A stretch of DNA of 22,343 bases from Pyrobaculum sp. (GTDB lineage Archaea > Thermoproteota > Thermoprotei > Thermoproteales > Thermoproteaceae): assembly GCA_020833205.1 (NCBI GenBank), contig JAJHQT010000005.1, positions 1 to 22,343 of the forward strand, given 5' to 3'. The translations under genes and the position numbers were made by a program. Below, one piece after another: positions 6,871 through 15,153 of the stretch (positions are counted from its first letter, which is position 1; every line of letters begins with the position of its first letter). The notes beneath the pieces were generated by a model. It saw nothing but the letters and a program-made list of their open reading frames with translations, was not told the origin of the DNA and did no database searches.

Positions 6871-9460
6871 TTGTGCGGCGGATCGGCACGCTGTATCCTG
6901 TGAACCAGAGCCAGTTGTATCTGCCGGCGAGGACTATCAAGGCGGGGACTATGAATGGCCTCACTATGAAGGCGTCTATCAGCGCCGCGAGGGCTATGGT
7001 GAAGCCCACCTGTCTCAACAGGAGTATCTGGGAGAGCATCAAGGTGGAGAAGGCGGCGGCGAGTATTATGGCGGCGCCGGTGATCACGGGGCCCGTGGTC
7101 ACTATGGCCGTCTTTATAGCCTCCCTCTCGTCCAGCCCCTTCTCGATCTCCTCCCTGATGCGGGCTATGATAAATATGTCGTAGTCCGTGCCCACGGCCA
7201 TTAAGAAGGAGAAGAGGATCACCGGGACCAGCCAGTAGGTTGGTTGTCCCACGAGCTCTTGGAAGAACGCCACCTCCAGCGCCAGGCTCCACACAATAGA
7301 CATGAGGACGGTGGCTATTAGGCGTAGGGGGATAAGGAAGCTTCTGAGCAGTACGGAAAGTATCACAAACACGGCGACAACGACGATGTATACCTGGAAG
7401 TTCCAGAACTTGATGTATATCTCTTGAAACACCACGTTTTTCCAGGCGGCTGAGCCGCCGATTAGGTAGGGGCCGTAGACCCCCCGGAGCTCGTCTAGCC
7501 TTCTGTATATGTCCAGGAGCTTGTCCGACGTGTCCTCTACCGACAGCTTAATGGACACCACGTACCAGCCGCTCCGATTCTCCACGGTGTAGTTCACGAA
7601 GTTGGGGAGTTTCTCCACCTCCTGCAACAGCCCGGAAGGCGGCGGGTTCTTCATGGCGATGTATGTGGTGGAAAGCGCCGTCACGTTTTTGAAGTATGTC
7701 GTGGCGACCTCCAGCGCCTTTTTGTACTGGGTCTCCGGCATGGCAACTACGGGGTTTGCGGTGATCTCAAGCGTGTTGAGGAGGAAGAGGAGGGAAAGGA
7801 GCGTGGTCAGCGTAGCCACCGCGGCTACTAAGAGGGGTCTCCTAAGCGCGGTGGAGACCGCCTTCTCCATCAGCTTCGACCGGCCCGAGTGCGTGGAGAC
7901 GGTCTTCTTGGGCCAGAACATCTTGTCGCCTAATACGTAGAGAAGCGCGGGGAATATGAAGAAGACAGAAAGCGCCACGAAGGCTGTGGTTATGAGGTAG
8001 CCTATGCCTATGGACTGCATAAAGGGGAGACGGGAGATGGCGAAGGAGCCAAGCGATGTGGCGACCACGGCGGCGCTTGCCGCTATGGCTCTGTTGGCGT
8101 AGCGTCTGACAACTGCCACTGCCTCCTCCTTGTCTCTGCCGAGGGCTCTCTCCTCGGCGTAGCGGCTCGCCATCAGCAACATGTAGTCGACGCTTATGGC
8201 GAATATCACCGGCGCCGCCATATACACGATGAGGTAGTAGATCCCCTGCACCTCGTGTATCTGGTAGAGGAAGCCCAGCAGGGCGAGATAGGTTAGACCC
8301 ACCGTGGAGACTATAAGCACTGGCGCGAGGAGGGTCCCCATGACGTAGAGCAAGACGACAAAAAGCGCCGTTGCGGTGGACCTGTCGATTTTCGACACGT
8401 CCTCCGTCACGACCTCCGTGAAGCTTCTGAGCAGAAACGAGGTGGAGACAGGCACGCCGAGTGTATGCGGTATGTGGGGCATGTCTTCCCTGGTTTCCAC
8501 AACGGCGAGGGCGTATTTGTCTTGATACACAAGGTGGGCCGCCACGGGGATTAAATGCAGAGTCGGCGGGGGATAGCGCGCAGTCAAGTTCCTCGTCAAA
8601 TCTGATCTAAACATCTCCACGGCCTTGTCCACGTCTCCGCCGCAGACTAGGTAGGGCAGGTAGGGCCTGACAAGCGGCGGGGTCTGGTTTATCAGCTGCA
8701 CATAGACGTACTGCCTCACGCCGACTGCGGCCACGGCGCGGGCTAGGTCTATCAACGTTTTGTTGAGCCTCGTGGCGAGTACGGCCTCCGTCACGTTTTC
8801 CACGGCGGGCTGGCTGGCCCAAGTCCTCCAGGTCACGTTGACCAGATACCGAGACACGTTGCCGTATGTCTCATCCGCGGCGAGCCTCACCGCTACATCT
8901 ACGTCGTGCACAGCGATGTATCTGTCGTATAGCTCCAGAAACCTCTGCGTGCGGTTGTCCACCGACCTGCCCAGCGCAACGACGCCGTATGTGCCCAGCA
9001 GAAGCCCCCACGCCTTTTCCCGGGCCTCTTCGTAGCCCCCCACCAACTGGTCGAGGTCTTCGCAGATCCTCTTGGTGGAGTTAGAAATCTCCAAGGCCGC
9101 CTCTCTGAACCGCGAAGTGGCGTTTTCCACCGCCTCCTCCATCTTCTGGTTGTAGATCCTCAACGCCTCGTCTAGGATAGTCCACGCGGTGGTGGCGTTG
9201 GGGAAGAGGCGGGATAGGTTCCTGGCCTTCTCCTCGACTCGGGGCCCGAATATGACAACCGGCAGAGGTTTAAAGCCGCCGTCACCTGCGCCGCTTTGCG
9301 TCCCGTTTTTCAAGATTGCCTCTAACACCTTCGGCTCGATGTCTTGCGGCATGAGTTTAAACTCGTCGTAGATGAGGACGTCGAATACCTTCGGCGACTG
9401 CAAGGCGATGTACACGTAGACCGCCGCTAGGATGACGGCGACGGCCACAAGCTTCCTCAC
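6866..9460 (-). CDS. MMPL/RND-family membrane exporter
   Basis: An 864-residue polytopic protein with the duplicated RND/MMPL layout: one N-terminal membrane helix, a large external domain (about 25-345), a helix bundle (about 355-515), a second N-terminal-type helix near 535, a shorter external domain (about 560-690) and a second bundle to the end. The MMPL motifs are present as 'SVDYMLLMASRYAEE' (about 420) and 'GTDYDIFIIARIREE' (about 760); their Asp-Tyr pairs are the proton-relay residues of the family. The first external domain is helical and carries about ten N-glycosylation sequons. Such proteins export lipids or other hydrophobic substrates by proton-motive force; the substrate here is unknown. 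The leaderless GTG at 9460 is about 26 bases from its TATA box. Divergent from the FtsX/ATPase/coiled-coil operon, which suggests a shared envelope role. Confidence 0.88.
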   Translation of the reverse strand: MRKLVAVAVILAAVYVYIALQSPKVFDVLIYDEFKLMPQDIEPKVLEAILKNGTQSGAGDGGFKPLPVVIFGPRVEEKARNLSRLFPNATTAWTILDEALRIYNQKMEEAVENATSRFREAALEISNSTKRICEDLDQLVGGYEEAREKAWGLLLGTYGVVALGRSVDNRTQRFLELYDRYIAVHDVDVAVRLAADETYGNVSRYLVNVTWRTWASQPAVENVTEAVLATRLNKTLIDLARAVAAVGVRQYVYVQLINQTPPLVRPYLPYLVCGGDVDKAVEMFRSDLTRNLTARYPPPTLHLIPVAAHLVYQDKYALAVVETREDMPHIPHTLGVPVSTSFLLRSFTEVVTEDVSKIDRSTATALFVVLLYVMGTLLAPVLIVSTVGLTYLALLGFLYQIHEVQGIYYLIVYMAAPVIFAISVDYMLLMASRYAEERALGRDKEEAVAVVRRYANRAIAASAAVVATSLGSFAISRLPFMQSIGIGYLITTAFVALSVFFIFPALLYVLGDKMFWPKKTVSTHSGRSKLMEKAVSTALRRPLLVAAVATLTTLLSLLFLLNTLEITANPVVAMPETQYKKALEVATTYFKNVTALSTTYIAMKNPPPSGLLQEVEKLPNFVNYTVENRSGWYVVSIKLSVEDTSDKLLDIYRRLDELRGVYGPYLIGGSAAWKNVVFQEIYIKFWNFQVYIVVVAVFVILSVLLRSFLIPLRLIATVLMSIVWSLALEVAFFQELVGQPTYWLVPVILFSFLMAVGTDYDIFIIARIREEIEKGLDEREAIKTAIVTTGPVITGAAIILAAAFSTLMLSQILLLRQVGFTIALAALIDAFIVRPFIVPALIVLAGRYNWLWFTGYSVPIRRTI

Positions 9461-9482
9461 AGCCGCAGATACGCCTCGCTTC

Positions 9483-9490
9483 TATAAAAA
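9483..9490 (-). promoter_or_regulatory. TATA box of the MMPL exporter gene
   Basis: Minus strand TTTTTATA, centred about 26 bases upstream of the GTG at 9460, consistent with a leaderless transcript. Confidence 0.65.
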
Positions 9491-9504
9491 GATATGTACA
9501 AAAT

Positions 9505-9512
9505 GATTTATA
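9505..9512 (+). promoter_or_regulatory. TATA box of the FtsX-ATPase-coiled-coil operon
   Basis: GATTTATA is centred about 23 bases before ATG 9532. A purine-rich GGGGGAGG (9523-9530) abuts the ATG, too close to act as an ordinary ribosome-binding site, so leaderless initiation is more likely. Confidence 0.55.
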
Positions 9513-9531
9513 CGGGGAGCTAGGGGGAGGT

Positions 9532-10671
9532 ATGGAGCATGTGTTTCTCATCGCCGCCGGGGACTTCAAGGCGAGGGCAGTCCGGTACCTACTAACCGCC
9601 TTGGCCATCGGCGTCGGCGTGACTCTACTCGTGGCCCTTGTCGTCGTAAGCGACGCGACTAGGGAATACGTGGAGCAGACGCTGTTTAAGGTGTACCCAG
9701 CCGACATCATGATCTACTCAGACTCGATAAACATCCCTACATACATCGTGGATGTGTTGCGAAGCAACGCGGCTGTGGAGACTGCGGAGGGCATCGTGAT
9801 AACTACGGGTCTCTACAACGGACAGGTGGTCTCCATCGTGGGGATCCCGCTGAGGAATGTGGATTACTTCGCGGTGGATCTCAAGGAGGGTAGGCTCCCC
9901 GCGTCTGGGGGGGAGGCTGTTGTGGAGGAATCGCTTGGGGTTAAGCCAGGGGATGTGCTTGAGGTAAAGATGTACTCAGGTGTCTCCGGCGGCGAGAAAA
10001 CCCTGCAGGTGCAGGTGGTTGGGGTGATGCGGAGCTTCCTCAGGGGCTTCGTCGGCGCCTTTAGGCTTAACCTGGTGGTGGTGCCGCTGGATTGGCTCCA
10101 GGAGAACACAGGCACGGGTCCCTTCGTCAACGCGATCCTCATAACCGTCAGGGACAAGGCCTATGTTAAGCCGCTTTACCGGGACCTGAAGGAGACGTAT
10201 AGAGAAGCCCAGGTGTACACTCAGGAGGCTCTTCTAGAGACCGTCACGCAGGTCTTCAACGCCCTCAACATGGTGTTTTCCGTAATAAGCGGGGCGGCGC
10301 TTGTCACCGCGGCGATAACCACCTTCGCCGTCATGTCCATCACGGCAAGGGAGCGGCTGAGGGAGTTCGGCCTGCTTAAGGCCATGGGCATCCCGTCTCG
10401 AGACATCCTCCTCTCAGTGGCGGCCGAGGTTGTGCTTATAGCAACCGTGGCCGGCGTCGCGGGCATCGTCGTCGGCTTCTTAGGGGCAAACGCAGTTAAA
10501 GAGGTGCTTATAGGAATGGGGATAAATTTCGACGTGCCTATAACCTTCCGGCCGCAATACGCCGCGTTGGGCTTAGCCACCTCGCTTCTGGTCGCCGTAG
10601 TGGGCACAGTTTCGCCGCTTTACAGAGTCGCCAGGCTGAGGCCGCTGGAGATAATACAGCTATGGCGGTAG
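9532..10671 (+). CDS. FtsX/MacB-like ABC transporter permease
   Basis: A 379-residue membrane protein with the type VII (FtsX/MacB/LolC) topology: a first membrane helix at about 18-40 ('LLTALAIGVGVTLLVALVVV'), a MacB-PCD-like external domain of about 200 residues, then three C-terminal helices. The cytoplasmic coupling segment 'ITARERLREFGLLKAMG' and the terminal 'PLYRVARLRPLEII' are diagnostic of FtsX-fold permeases. These proteins do not carry substrates through a channel; they pass ATP-driven movement across the membrane to extracytoplasmic partners. The last 10 bases overlap the ATPase gene, so the two are translationally coupled. The third gene of the operon supplies an external coiled-coil protein that is the obvious partner. 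Confidence 0.88.
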   Translation: MEHVFLIAAGDFKARAVRYLLTALAIGVGVTLLVALVVVSDATREYVEQTLFKVYPADIMIYSDSINIPTYIVDVLRSNAAVETAEGIVITTGLYNGQVVSIVGIPLRNVDYFAVDLKEGRLPASGGEAVVEESLGVKPGDVLEVKMYSGVSGGEKTLQVQVVGVMRSFLRGFVGAFRLNLVVVPLDWLQENTGTGPFVNAILITVRDKAYVKPLYRDLKETYREAQVYTQEALLETVTQVFNALNMVFSVISGAALVTAAITTFAVMSITARERLREFGLLKAMGIPSRDILLSVAAEVVLIATVAGVAGIVVGFLGANAVKEVLIGMGINFDVPITFRPQYAALGLATSLLVAVVGTVSPLYRVARLRPLEIIQLWR

Positions 10672-11426
10672 AGCTCCGCAACGTGTCGAAGATCTACAGT
10701 AGCGGCGCGGCGAAGACCGTGGCCTTAGACGGCGTGTCGCTGGCGGTGTCGCCGGGCGAGGCCGTGGTGCTTATGGGCCCCTCGGGGTCGGGCAAAACCA
10801 CACTGCTCAACATCATAGCGACGCTCGACAGGCCGACAAGCGGGGAGGTGCGCATCATGAATATCGACGTTACTAAACTGTCCGAGAGCCAACTTGAGAG
10901 GTTCAGGCTGAAAAACATCGGCTACCTCTTCCAAAGCTACAACCTGGTGCCCTATTTAACCGCGGATCAGAACGTGGCGCTTCCCCTTATGGCGCTCGGA
11001 GTGAAGAAGGAGCTGGCGCTTCTGAGGGCCCGCGTCTTGCTGGAGCTCGTGGGCTTGGAGAAGGCGGCGCGGCTGTATCCGCATCAGATGTCCGGCGGCA
11101 TGCAACAGCGGGCGGCCATCGCCAGGGCGCTTGCCACGAACCCGCCCCTGTTGATACTCGACGAACCCACGTCGAACATAGACCTAGACAACGCCTCGTT
11201 GGTCCTGGGGCTTATATACGTAATAAACCGGCTTCTGAAAAACACCGTGTTCATCGCCACACACGACCCAGACGTGGCGCGTATAGCCACGCGCGTGGTA
11301 TACATGCGCGGAGGTCGCGCCTACGAAACCGCCGAGCCCCCGAGGAGGGACTTCAAGGTAGATATGGAGCGAGCCGCCGCCGTATACGAGAAGCTGAAAC
11401 ACCTCGACGAGTTGATAGGCCTATGA
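10662..11426 (+). CDS. ABC transporter ATPase, LolD/MacB family
   Basis: A 254-residue nucleotide-binding subunit with all motifs: Walker A GPSGSGKTT (39-47), Q-loop 'YLFQSYNLVPYLTADQN', signature SGGMQQR (about 144), Walker B 'LLILDEPTSNID' and the H-loop 'FIATHDPDVA'. The sequence 'QSYNLVPYLTADQNV' is characteristic of the LolD/FtsE/MacB group that pairs with FtsX-type permeases. The C-terminus has an extra ~35 residues ('RRDFKVDMERAAAVYEKLKHL') beyond the usual end. It overlaps the permease stop by 10 bases and the coiled-coil gene by 4 (ATGA), so the three form one operon. Confidence 0.93.
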   Translation: MAVELRNVSKIYSSGAAKTVALDGVSLAVSPGEAVVLMGPSGSGKTTLLNIIATLDRPTSGEVRIMNIDVTKLSESQLERFRLKNIGYLFQSYNLVPYLTADQNVALPLMALGVKKELALLRARVLLELVGLEKAARLYPHQMSGGMQQRAAIARALATNPPLLILDEPTSNIDLDNASLVLGLIYVINRLLKNTVFIATHDPDVARIATRVVYMRGGRAYETAEPPRRDFKVDMERAAAVYEKLKHLDELIGL

Positions 11427-13261
11427 GGAGCCTCCTCCTTCTCTTGCTAGCGGCTGAGCTCCTGCTGGCGTCTACCGTAGTGGTGACCTACGTCGTAAAG
11501 CCAGACGGCAAAACTGTTACAAACGTCAAGCTCCGTGACGTTTTGATAAACAGCGGCCCAGCCCCCCTCAATATCTCCGGCGTCCTCCTTCCTCCGTACT
11601 CGGCCGCCGTGCTGGAGCAGGCGGTAGGCAACGTGTATCCGCCGTTTCTGGCGCTGGACGTTGGGCTGAGGTACATAAACGGGACGTTGAGCGGAGGCGT
11701 TCTAAAGGCGGGCGAAGACGCCGTGGTCGAGCTGAGGCTTGGGCTACGCGCCTTGTTGCCGGTGTCTGTGCCGGTGATAGTCTCCATCCCGGCGGACGAC
11801 AAGCTGGCCATTCTCTACGAAACCGCGCCGACGACTATCACCCAGATCTCAGGCACCACGGTCTACTACTGGAGCTTGTTCGTGGATAACCAAGCCGAGT
11901 TCCGCGTGAAGTTTAGAATTAGGCAGTTCGGGAGCTTCGGCGCCGTGAAGATGCCGACAGTTTCCGTGGTCGCGACGCTACGTATAAACGACACTCTGAC
12001 CGCGCTTGAAGAAAGGGCAAGAGGGCTAGACGCAGCATATGCACAGGTGAGCAACTTCACAGAGGCAGTCGCCGTGTTTACAGACGCGGCTTACGGCCAG
12101 CTACGGAACTTGACCCAGCTGATTCAGATACTCAACTTGACCGGCGTCGCGCTGGAGCAGGGGGCCGTGGCCTTGAACACCTCCACCTACGCCCTTGAGG
12201 CGTTGAGGATGCAGATACGCGCCCTAGGCGACGCGGCGAGCGGCGTGGCGGAGACGCTCAACCAGAGCATCCTCCTCGTCGATTATCAATACACAGCCCT
12301 GATCACCGCGGCAAATCTGCTGGAGGTGCAGTCGTCAGCCCTCTCCTCCTACAAGACGGCCGCAGACGAGACGCTGAAAAGCCTCCGGGACACAAAGGAG
12401 CAACTCTACGCCATAAGGCGGAATCTGCTTGAAACCCGCCGGTCGCTTGACGACGCCATAAGAGACGTGGAGGAGGCGAAGAGGAGACTCTCCTCCCTAA
12501 ACATCACCGTGCCCGAAGCCAGGCAGGCGGTGGAGACGGCGGCGGCTCTTCTCGACTCGGCGGCCAGCCGGCTCTACGCGCTACGCGGAGCCGTGGATTC
12601 CCTCCTGTCTACGGTAGAAGCCTTGATAGCAATTACGGACTCGGCGGCGAGGACCCTCGAGACGACGAGCAGGAGCCTCGGCGAACTCGCGCCGCTTCTA
12701 AACAGAACAGCCGCCTCCACGCGAAGCAACGCCACTGTGCTGAGGAGTGATATGCCGCAGATAATCCGCAACGCAACTAAAAACCTCCAGGGGGTTGCGC
12801 AGAACCTCTACAAGACGGGAGACGAAGTAACCAGGTTCACAATCCCCCTGCACAACGCCTCGGCGACCCTAGCCGACGTGGGGCGCCGCCTCAAGCAAAA
12901 CGCCGCGGAGCTCGACAGGTTCCGCATAGAACAGACCAAGGCACTGCCGAGGCTCGGCGCGGTGCTCTCAGCTACGCAGAACTACACCTACCTCATCAAC
13001 GCCCAGAAGCGGGAAATAGAGGCGCAGATAGAAGCGCTGAGGAGGTACTACGCGGCGGTTAACGCAAGCGAAATGGAGCTCCAGTGGTTCATCGAGTTGC
13101 CAGTAGCTGTGAAGAACGTCACGCTAAACCTTACGCCGATACAGCTTGAGAGGCCGCAACAGAGTAATCTAACGAACATACCGACTCTACTTACACTGGT
13201 AGTCGCAATTACGGGCGCCGCCAGCGCAGTAATGTTCGCATTAAGACGAAAAGGCTTGTAA
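11423..13261 (+). CDS. external coiled-coil protein with signal peptide and C-terminal membrane anchor
   Basis: A 612-residue protein. An N-terminal signal peptide ('MRSLLLLLLAAELLLAS') is followed by about 170 residues of beta-rich sequence, then about 360 residues of long amphipathic helices (roughly 195-560), and a single membrane helix near 588-608 ending in 'RRKGL'. I count 18 N-glycosylation sequons, almost all in the region expected outside the cell. Both ends lie in or near the membrane, so the coiled coil may fold back as a hairpin. It starts inside the ATPase stop codon (ATGA), making it the third subunit of the ABC system. By analogy with FtsEX-driven coiled-coil proteins and MacA-type adaptors, I infer that it receives the mechanical stroke of the permease. 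I recognise no named family and cannot say what it acts on. Confidence 0.8.
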   Translation: MRSLLLLLLAAELLLASTVVVTYVVKPDGKTVTNVKLRDVLINSGPAPLNISGVLLPPYSAAVLEQAVGNVYPPFLALDVGLRYINGTLSGGVLKAGEDAVVELRLGLRALLPVSVPVIVSIPADDKLAILYETAPTTITQISGTTVYYWSLFVDNQAEFRVKFRIRQFGSFGAVKMPTVSVVATLRINDTLTALEERARGLDAAYAQVSNFTEAVAVFTDAAYGQLRNLTQLIQILNLTGVALEQGAVALNTSTYALEALRMQIRALGDAASGVAETLNQSILLVDYQYTALITAANLLEVQSSALSSYKTAADETLKSLRDTKEQLYAIRRNLLETRRSLDDAIRDVEEAKRRLSSLNITVPEARQAVETAAALLDSAASRLYALRGAVDSLLSTVEALIAITDSAARTLETTSRSLGELAPLLNRTAASTRSNATVLRSDMPQIIRNATKNLQGVAQNLYKTGDEVTRFTIPLHNASATLADVGRRLKQNAAELDRFRIEQTKALPRLGAVLSATQNYTYLINAQKREIEAQIEALRRYYAAVNASEMELQWFIELPVAVKNVTLNLTPIQLERPQQSNLTNIPTLLTLVVAITGAASAVMFALRRKGL

Positions 13262-13323
13262 ACCCGTTGCAAGAAAACGATACCAGGTAGAAATCTGTGA
13301 ATCTCGACGTCAAACGGAATTAC

Positions 13324-13340
13324 GAAAAAACTGAAAACGT
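13324..13340 (-). terminator. T-rich terminator of tes
   Basis: Just past the tes stop the minus strand has TTTT and then TTTTTT within 17 bases, the usual form of an archaeal intrinsic terminator. No hairpin is needed or seen. It lies in the short gap between the convergent coiled-coil and tes genes. Confidence 0.4.
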
Positions 13341-15071
13341 TTACTTGTTTAGCTCGGCAAATTTTTGCTTGCTCCAGCCTGTGAGCGAGAGGCCTGTAAC
13401 CTTTACCCAGGTCTTGGGGTCTACCTTGAAGGAGCTTTCTACTTTTTCGCGGTGGCCGACGACGTTGTATGTGCAGAATGGGAATACTCTGCCGTCTGGG
13501 GTGGCGTAGTGTATGTCGCAACGCTGTACGCGCTCCACGTCGTAGTTCATGGTGTCCATGAAGTGCATTATGCCAATGCCGACTACGTTGAAGAAGAACT
13601 TGCCCAGCGAGTCGTAGTCCTTCTTGACGAGCACCTCATATATGAGGTCCTTCACTTTTTTGTGCTTCACAGCCTTCAGTAGCTTCAGCGCCTTCACCTT
13701 GGCTGTCTGTTTGTAGATGCCGCCTTTTGCCGCGGTGTAGTAGATGTCCCAGGCGCCTTTCTCGAAGGCGTCTACGTCTACAAGCTTGGTGATTGGGTAT
13801 ACGCGTTTCTCGTCCTCGTCGTAGTATATAAACGTGGCGGCGCCGCACATGGGGTTCATGGAGAAGAGAGGCTTGGGCGAGTCTGTCAACACCTCAACCA
13901 TCTTGGCGAAGGCCACCGGCCAGTTTGTGGGTCTCCAGTCCCACCTGCTTATGACGCCGCCGGTCTGCTTCTCTATCTCTATGATGGTGTCTGGTATCGT
14001 GATCCTGTATTTCCTAAGCTCCTCCTTGCTGTAGAGTCTCGCGCGTCCTGAGAAGCTGACCGGCTGGATGTTAACCCACCTAATTACGTCTCTGTTCTGT
14101 ATCGCGAAGTTAATTATCTTGCCGAGGTCTTTGTCGTTGTAGTTTTTCACAAGAGTTACGACTGGGACTATGGACCGGTGGCCTAGCTTCCTCGCGTTTT
14201 CGATGACTTTTTCTTTTATTATCCTGTAGGCCTTGGGGTGGTACATGCGGTGTCTCCACACATCCTCATTCTTCTCGTCTATTGTGTCAAACTGCAGATA
14301 GAGGGTGGAGATGCCGGCGTCTAGGAGGGCTTTGTAGTACTCTATGTCGTTGGCGAGTCTTATGCCGTTGGTGTTTATCTCAATATGCGTGAAGCCGAGC
14401 TTCCTGGCCATCCTCACGATCTCGGGCAGGTCGTCTCTCAGCGTGGGTTCGCCTCCGGAGATCTGTATGGCGTTTGGAGCCCAGGGCTTCTGCGCCCGCA
14501 ACGTCCTAAGCATGTACTCTATCTGCTCCAGAGTCGGCTCGTAGACGTAGCCGGCGGCGCCTGCGTTGGCGAAGCAGACCGGACAAGCCATGTTGCACCG
14601 GTTCGTGACGTCTATTATCGCCAGCACAGTGTTGGATTTATGCACCGGACACAGGCCGCAGCCCTCCGGGCATGAACCCATGTCTTTGTAGAACTCGAGG
14701 TCCGTGTAGGGGTTGGCTAGGCCCTTCGCGATGTACTCCGGCCTGTCCCACTGGAGGAAGAAGTAGTACATCTCGGCGTCTCCCCAGTAGAGATCCTCGA
14801 AGACTCCGTGTTCTGGACATCTCTTCTTAAGCCAGATGGCGCCGTTTTCCTCGTACACGACGGCGGGTATTCTACTGTTACACACAGGACACAGCGACAG
14901 CGTGGCCTTCACGACCCTCGTGTCTTCAGGTAGCCCATACTGTCTCTTCAACGTGGACTGCCACTTCTCGTTAAGCAACGTGGACTTGTACCTCTCGGCG
15001 AGGTTAAACCTTGAAATATCCACCAGCCTCCGCGGCTGTTGCGTCTGTAACTCCACGATTTGTTTACTCAT
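13341..15071 (-). CDS. tes: tetraether lipid synthase (radical SAM GDGT/macrocyclic archaeol synthase)
   Basis: Joins the phytanyl tails of two archaeol-type lipids by radical carbon-carbon coupling, giving the membrane-spanning tetraethers that form a monolayer. The 576-residue protein has an N-terminal metal-binding region (CPVCN at about 61-65 and CPEHG), a second cluster 'CPEGCGLCP', the radical SAM motif C-x3-C-x2-C in 'RCNMACPVCFA' (Cys 159, 163, 166), and the SAM-binding 'ISGGEP' strand. A further Cys-bearing C-terminal region ('CDIHYATPDGRVFPFC') matches Tes, which holds additional metal sites besides the SAM cluster. A TTG at 15074 is possible, but ATG at 15071 is about 26 bases from a TATA box and is preferred as leaderless. 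It is divergent from a TrmB-like regulator. Other radical SAM enzymes share the core motif; the full pattern and length favour Tes strongly. Confidence 0.88.
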   Translation of the reverse strand: MSKQIVELQTQQPRRLVDISRFNLAERYKSTLLNEKWQSTLKRQYGLPEDTRVVKATLSLCPVCNSRIPAVVYEENGAIWLKKRCPEHGVFEDLYWGDAEMYYFFLQWDRPEYIAKGLANPYTDLEFYKDMGSCPEGCGLCPVHKSNTVLAIIDVTNRCNMACPVCFANAGAAGYVYEPTLEQIEYMLRTLRAQKPWAPNAIQISGGEPTLRDDLPEIVRMARKLGFTHIEINTNGIRLANDIEYYKALLDAGISTLYLQFDTIDEKNEDVWRHRMYHPKAYRIIKEKVIENARKLGHRSIVPVVTLVKNYNDKDLGKIINFAIQNRDVIRWVNIQPVSFSGRARLYSKEELRKYRITIPDTIIEIEKQTGGVISRWDWRPTNWPVAFAKMVEVLTDSPKPLFSMNPMCGAATFIYYDEDEKRVYPITKLVDVDAFEKGAWDIYYTAAKGGIYKQTAKVKALKLLKAVKHKKVKDLIYEVLVKKDYDSLGKFFFNVVGIGIMHFMDTMNYDVERVQRCDIHYATPDGRVFPFCTYNVVGHREKVESSFKVDPKTWVKVTGLSLTGWSKQKFAELNK

Positions 15072-15092
15072 CAACCCGCTAAAGAAGCGCCT

Positions 15093-15101
15093 AATTTAAA
15101 C
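15093..15101 (-). promoter_or_regulatory. TATA box of tes
   Basis: Minus strand TTTAAATTA, centred about 26 bases upstream of the ATG at 15071. The left arm of the inverted repeat at 15102-15110 abuts it where the BRE element would lie. Confidence 0.65.
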
Positions 15102-15134
15102 TTTTTAACTATATACCGTTAAAACAGTTAAAAA
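15102..15134. promoter_or_regulatory. candidate operator: 9-base inverted repeat between tes and the TrmB-like gene
   Basis: TTTTTAACT (15102-15110) and AGTTAAAAA (15126-15134) are exact reverse complements separated by 15 bases. A related GTTAAAAC (15118-15125) precedes the right arm as a direct repeat with a 9-base period. The left arm abuts the tes TATA box, and the right arm doubles as the TATA box of the regulator gene (centre about 23 bases from GTG 15154). A protein bound here would be placed to affect both promoters. Confidence 0.5.
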
Positions 15135-15153
15135 CCTGAGCCGTGGAGAAGCC

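Noticed and set aside
6846..7292. Upstream extension of the winged-helix frame to 221 residues
   Set aside because: The extra part is another frame of the MMPL exporter, rich in Arg, Gly and His; the TATA box supports GTG 6845.
9523..9530. GGGGGAGG as Shine-Dalgarno site of the FtsX-like gene
   Set aside because: It lies one base from the ATG, too close for normal pairing; a TATA box at leaderless distance explains the start better.
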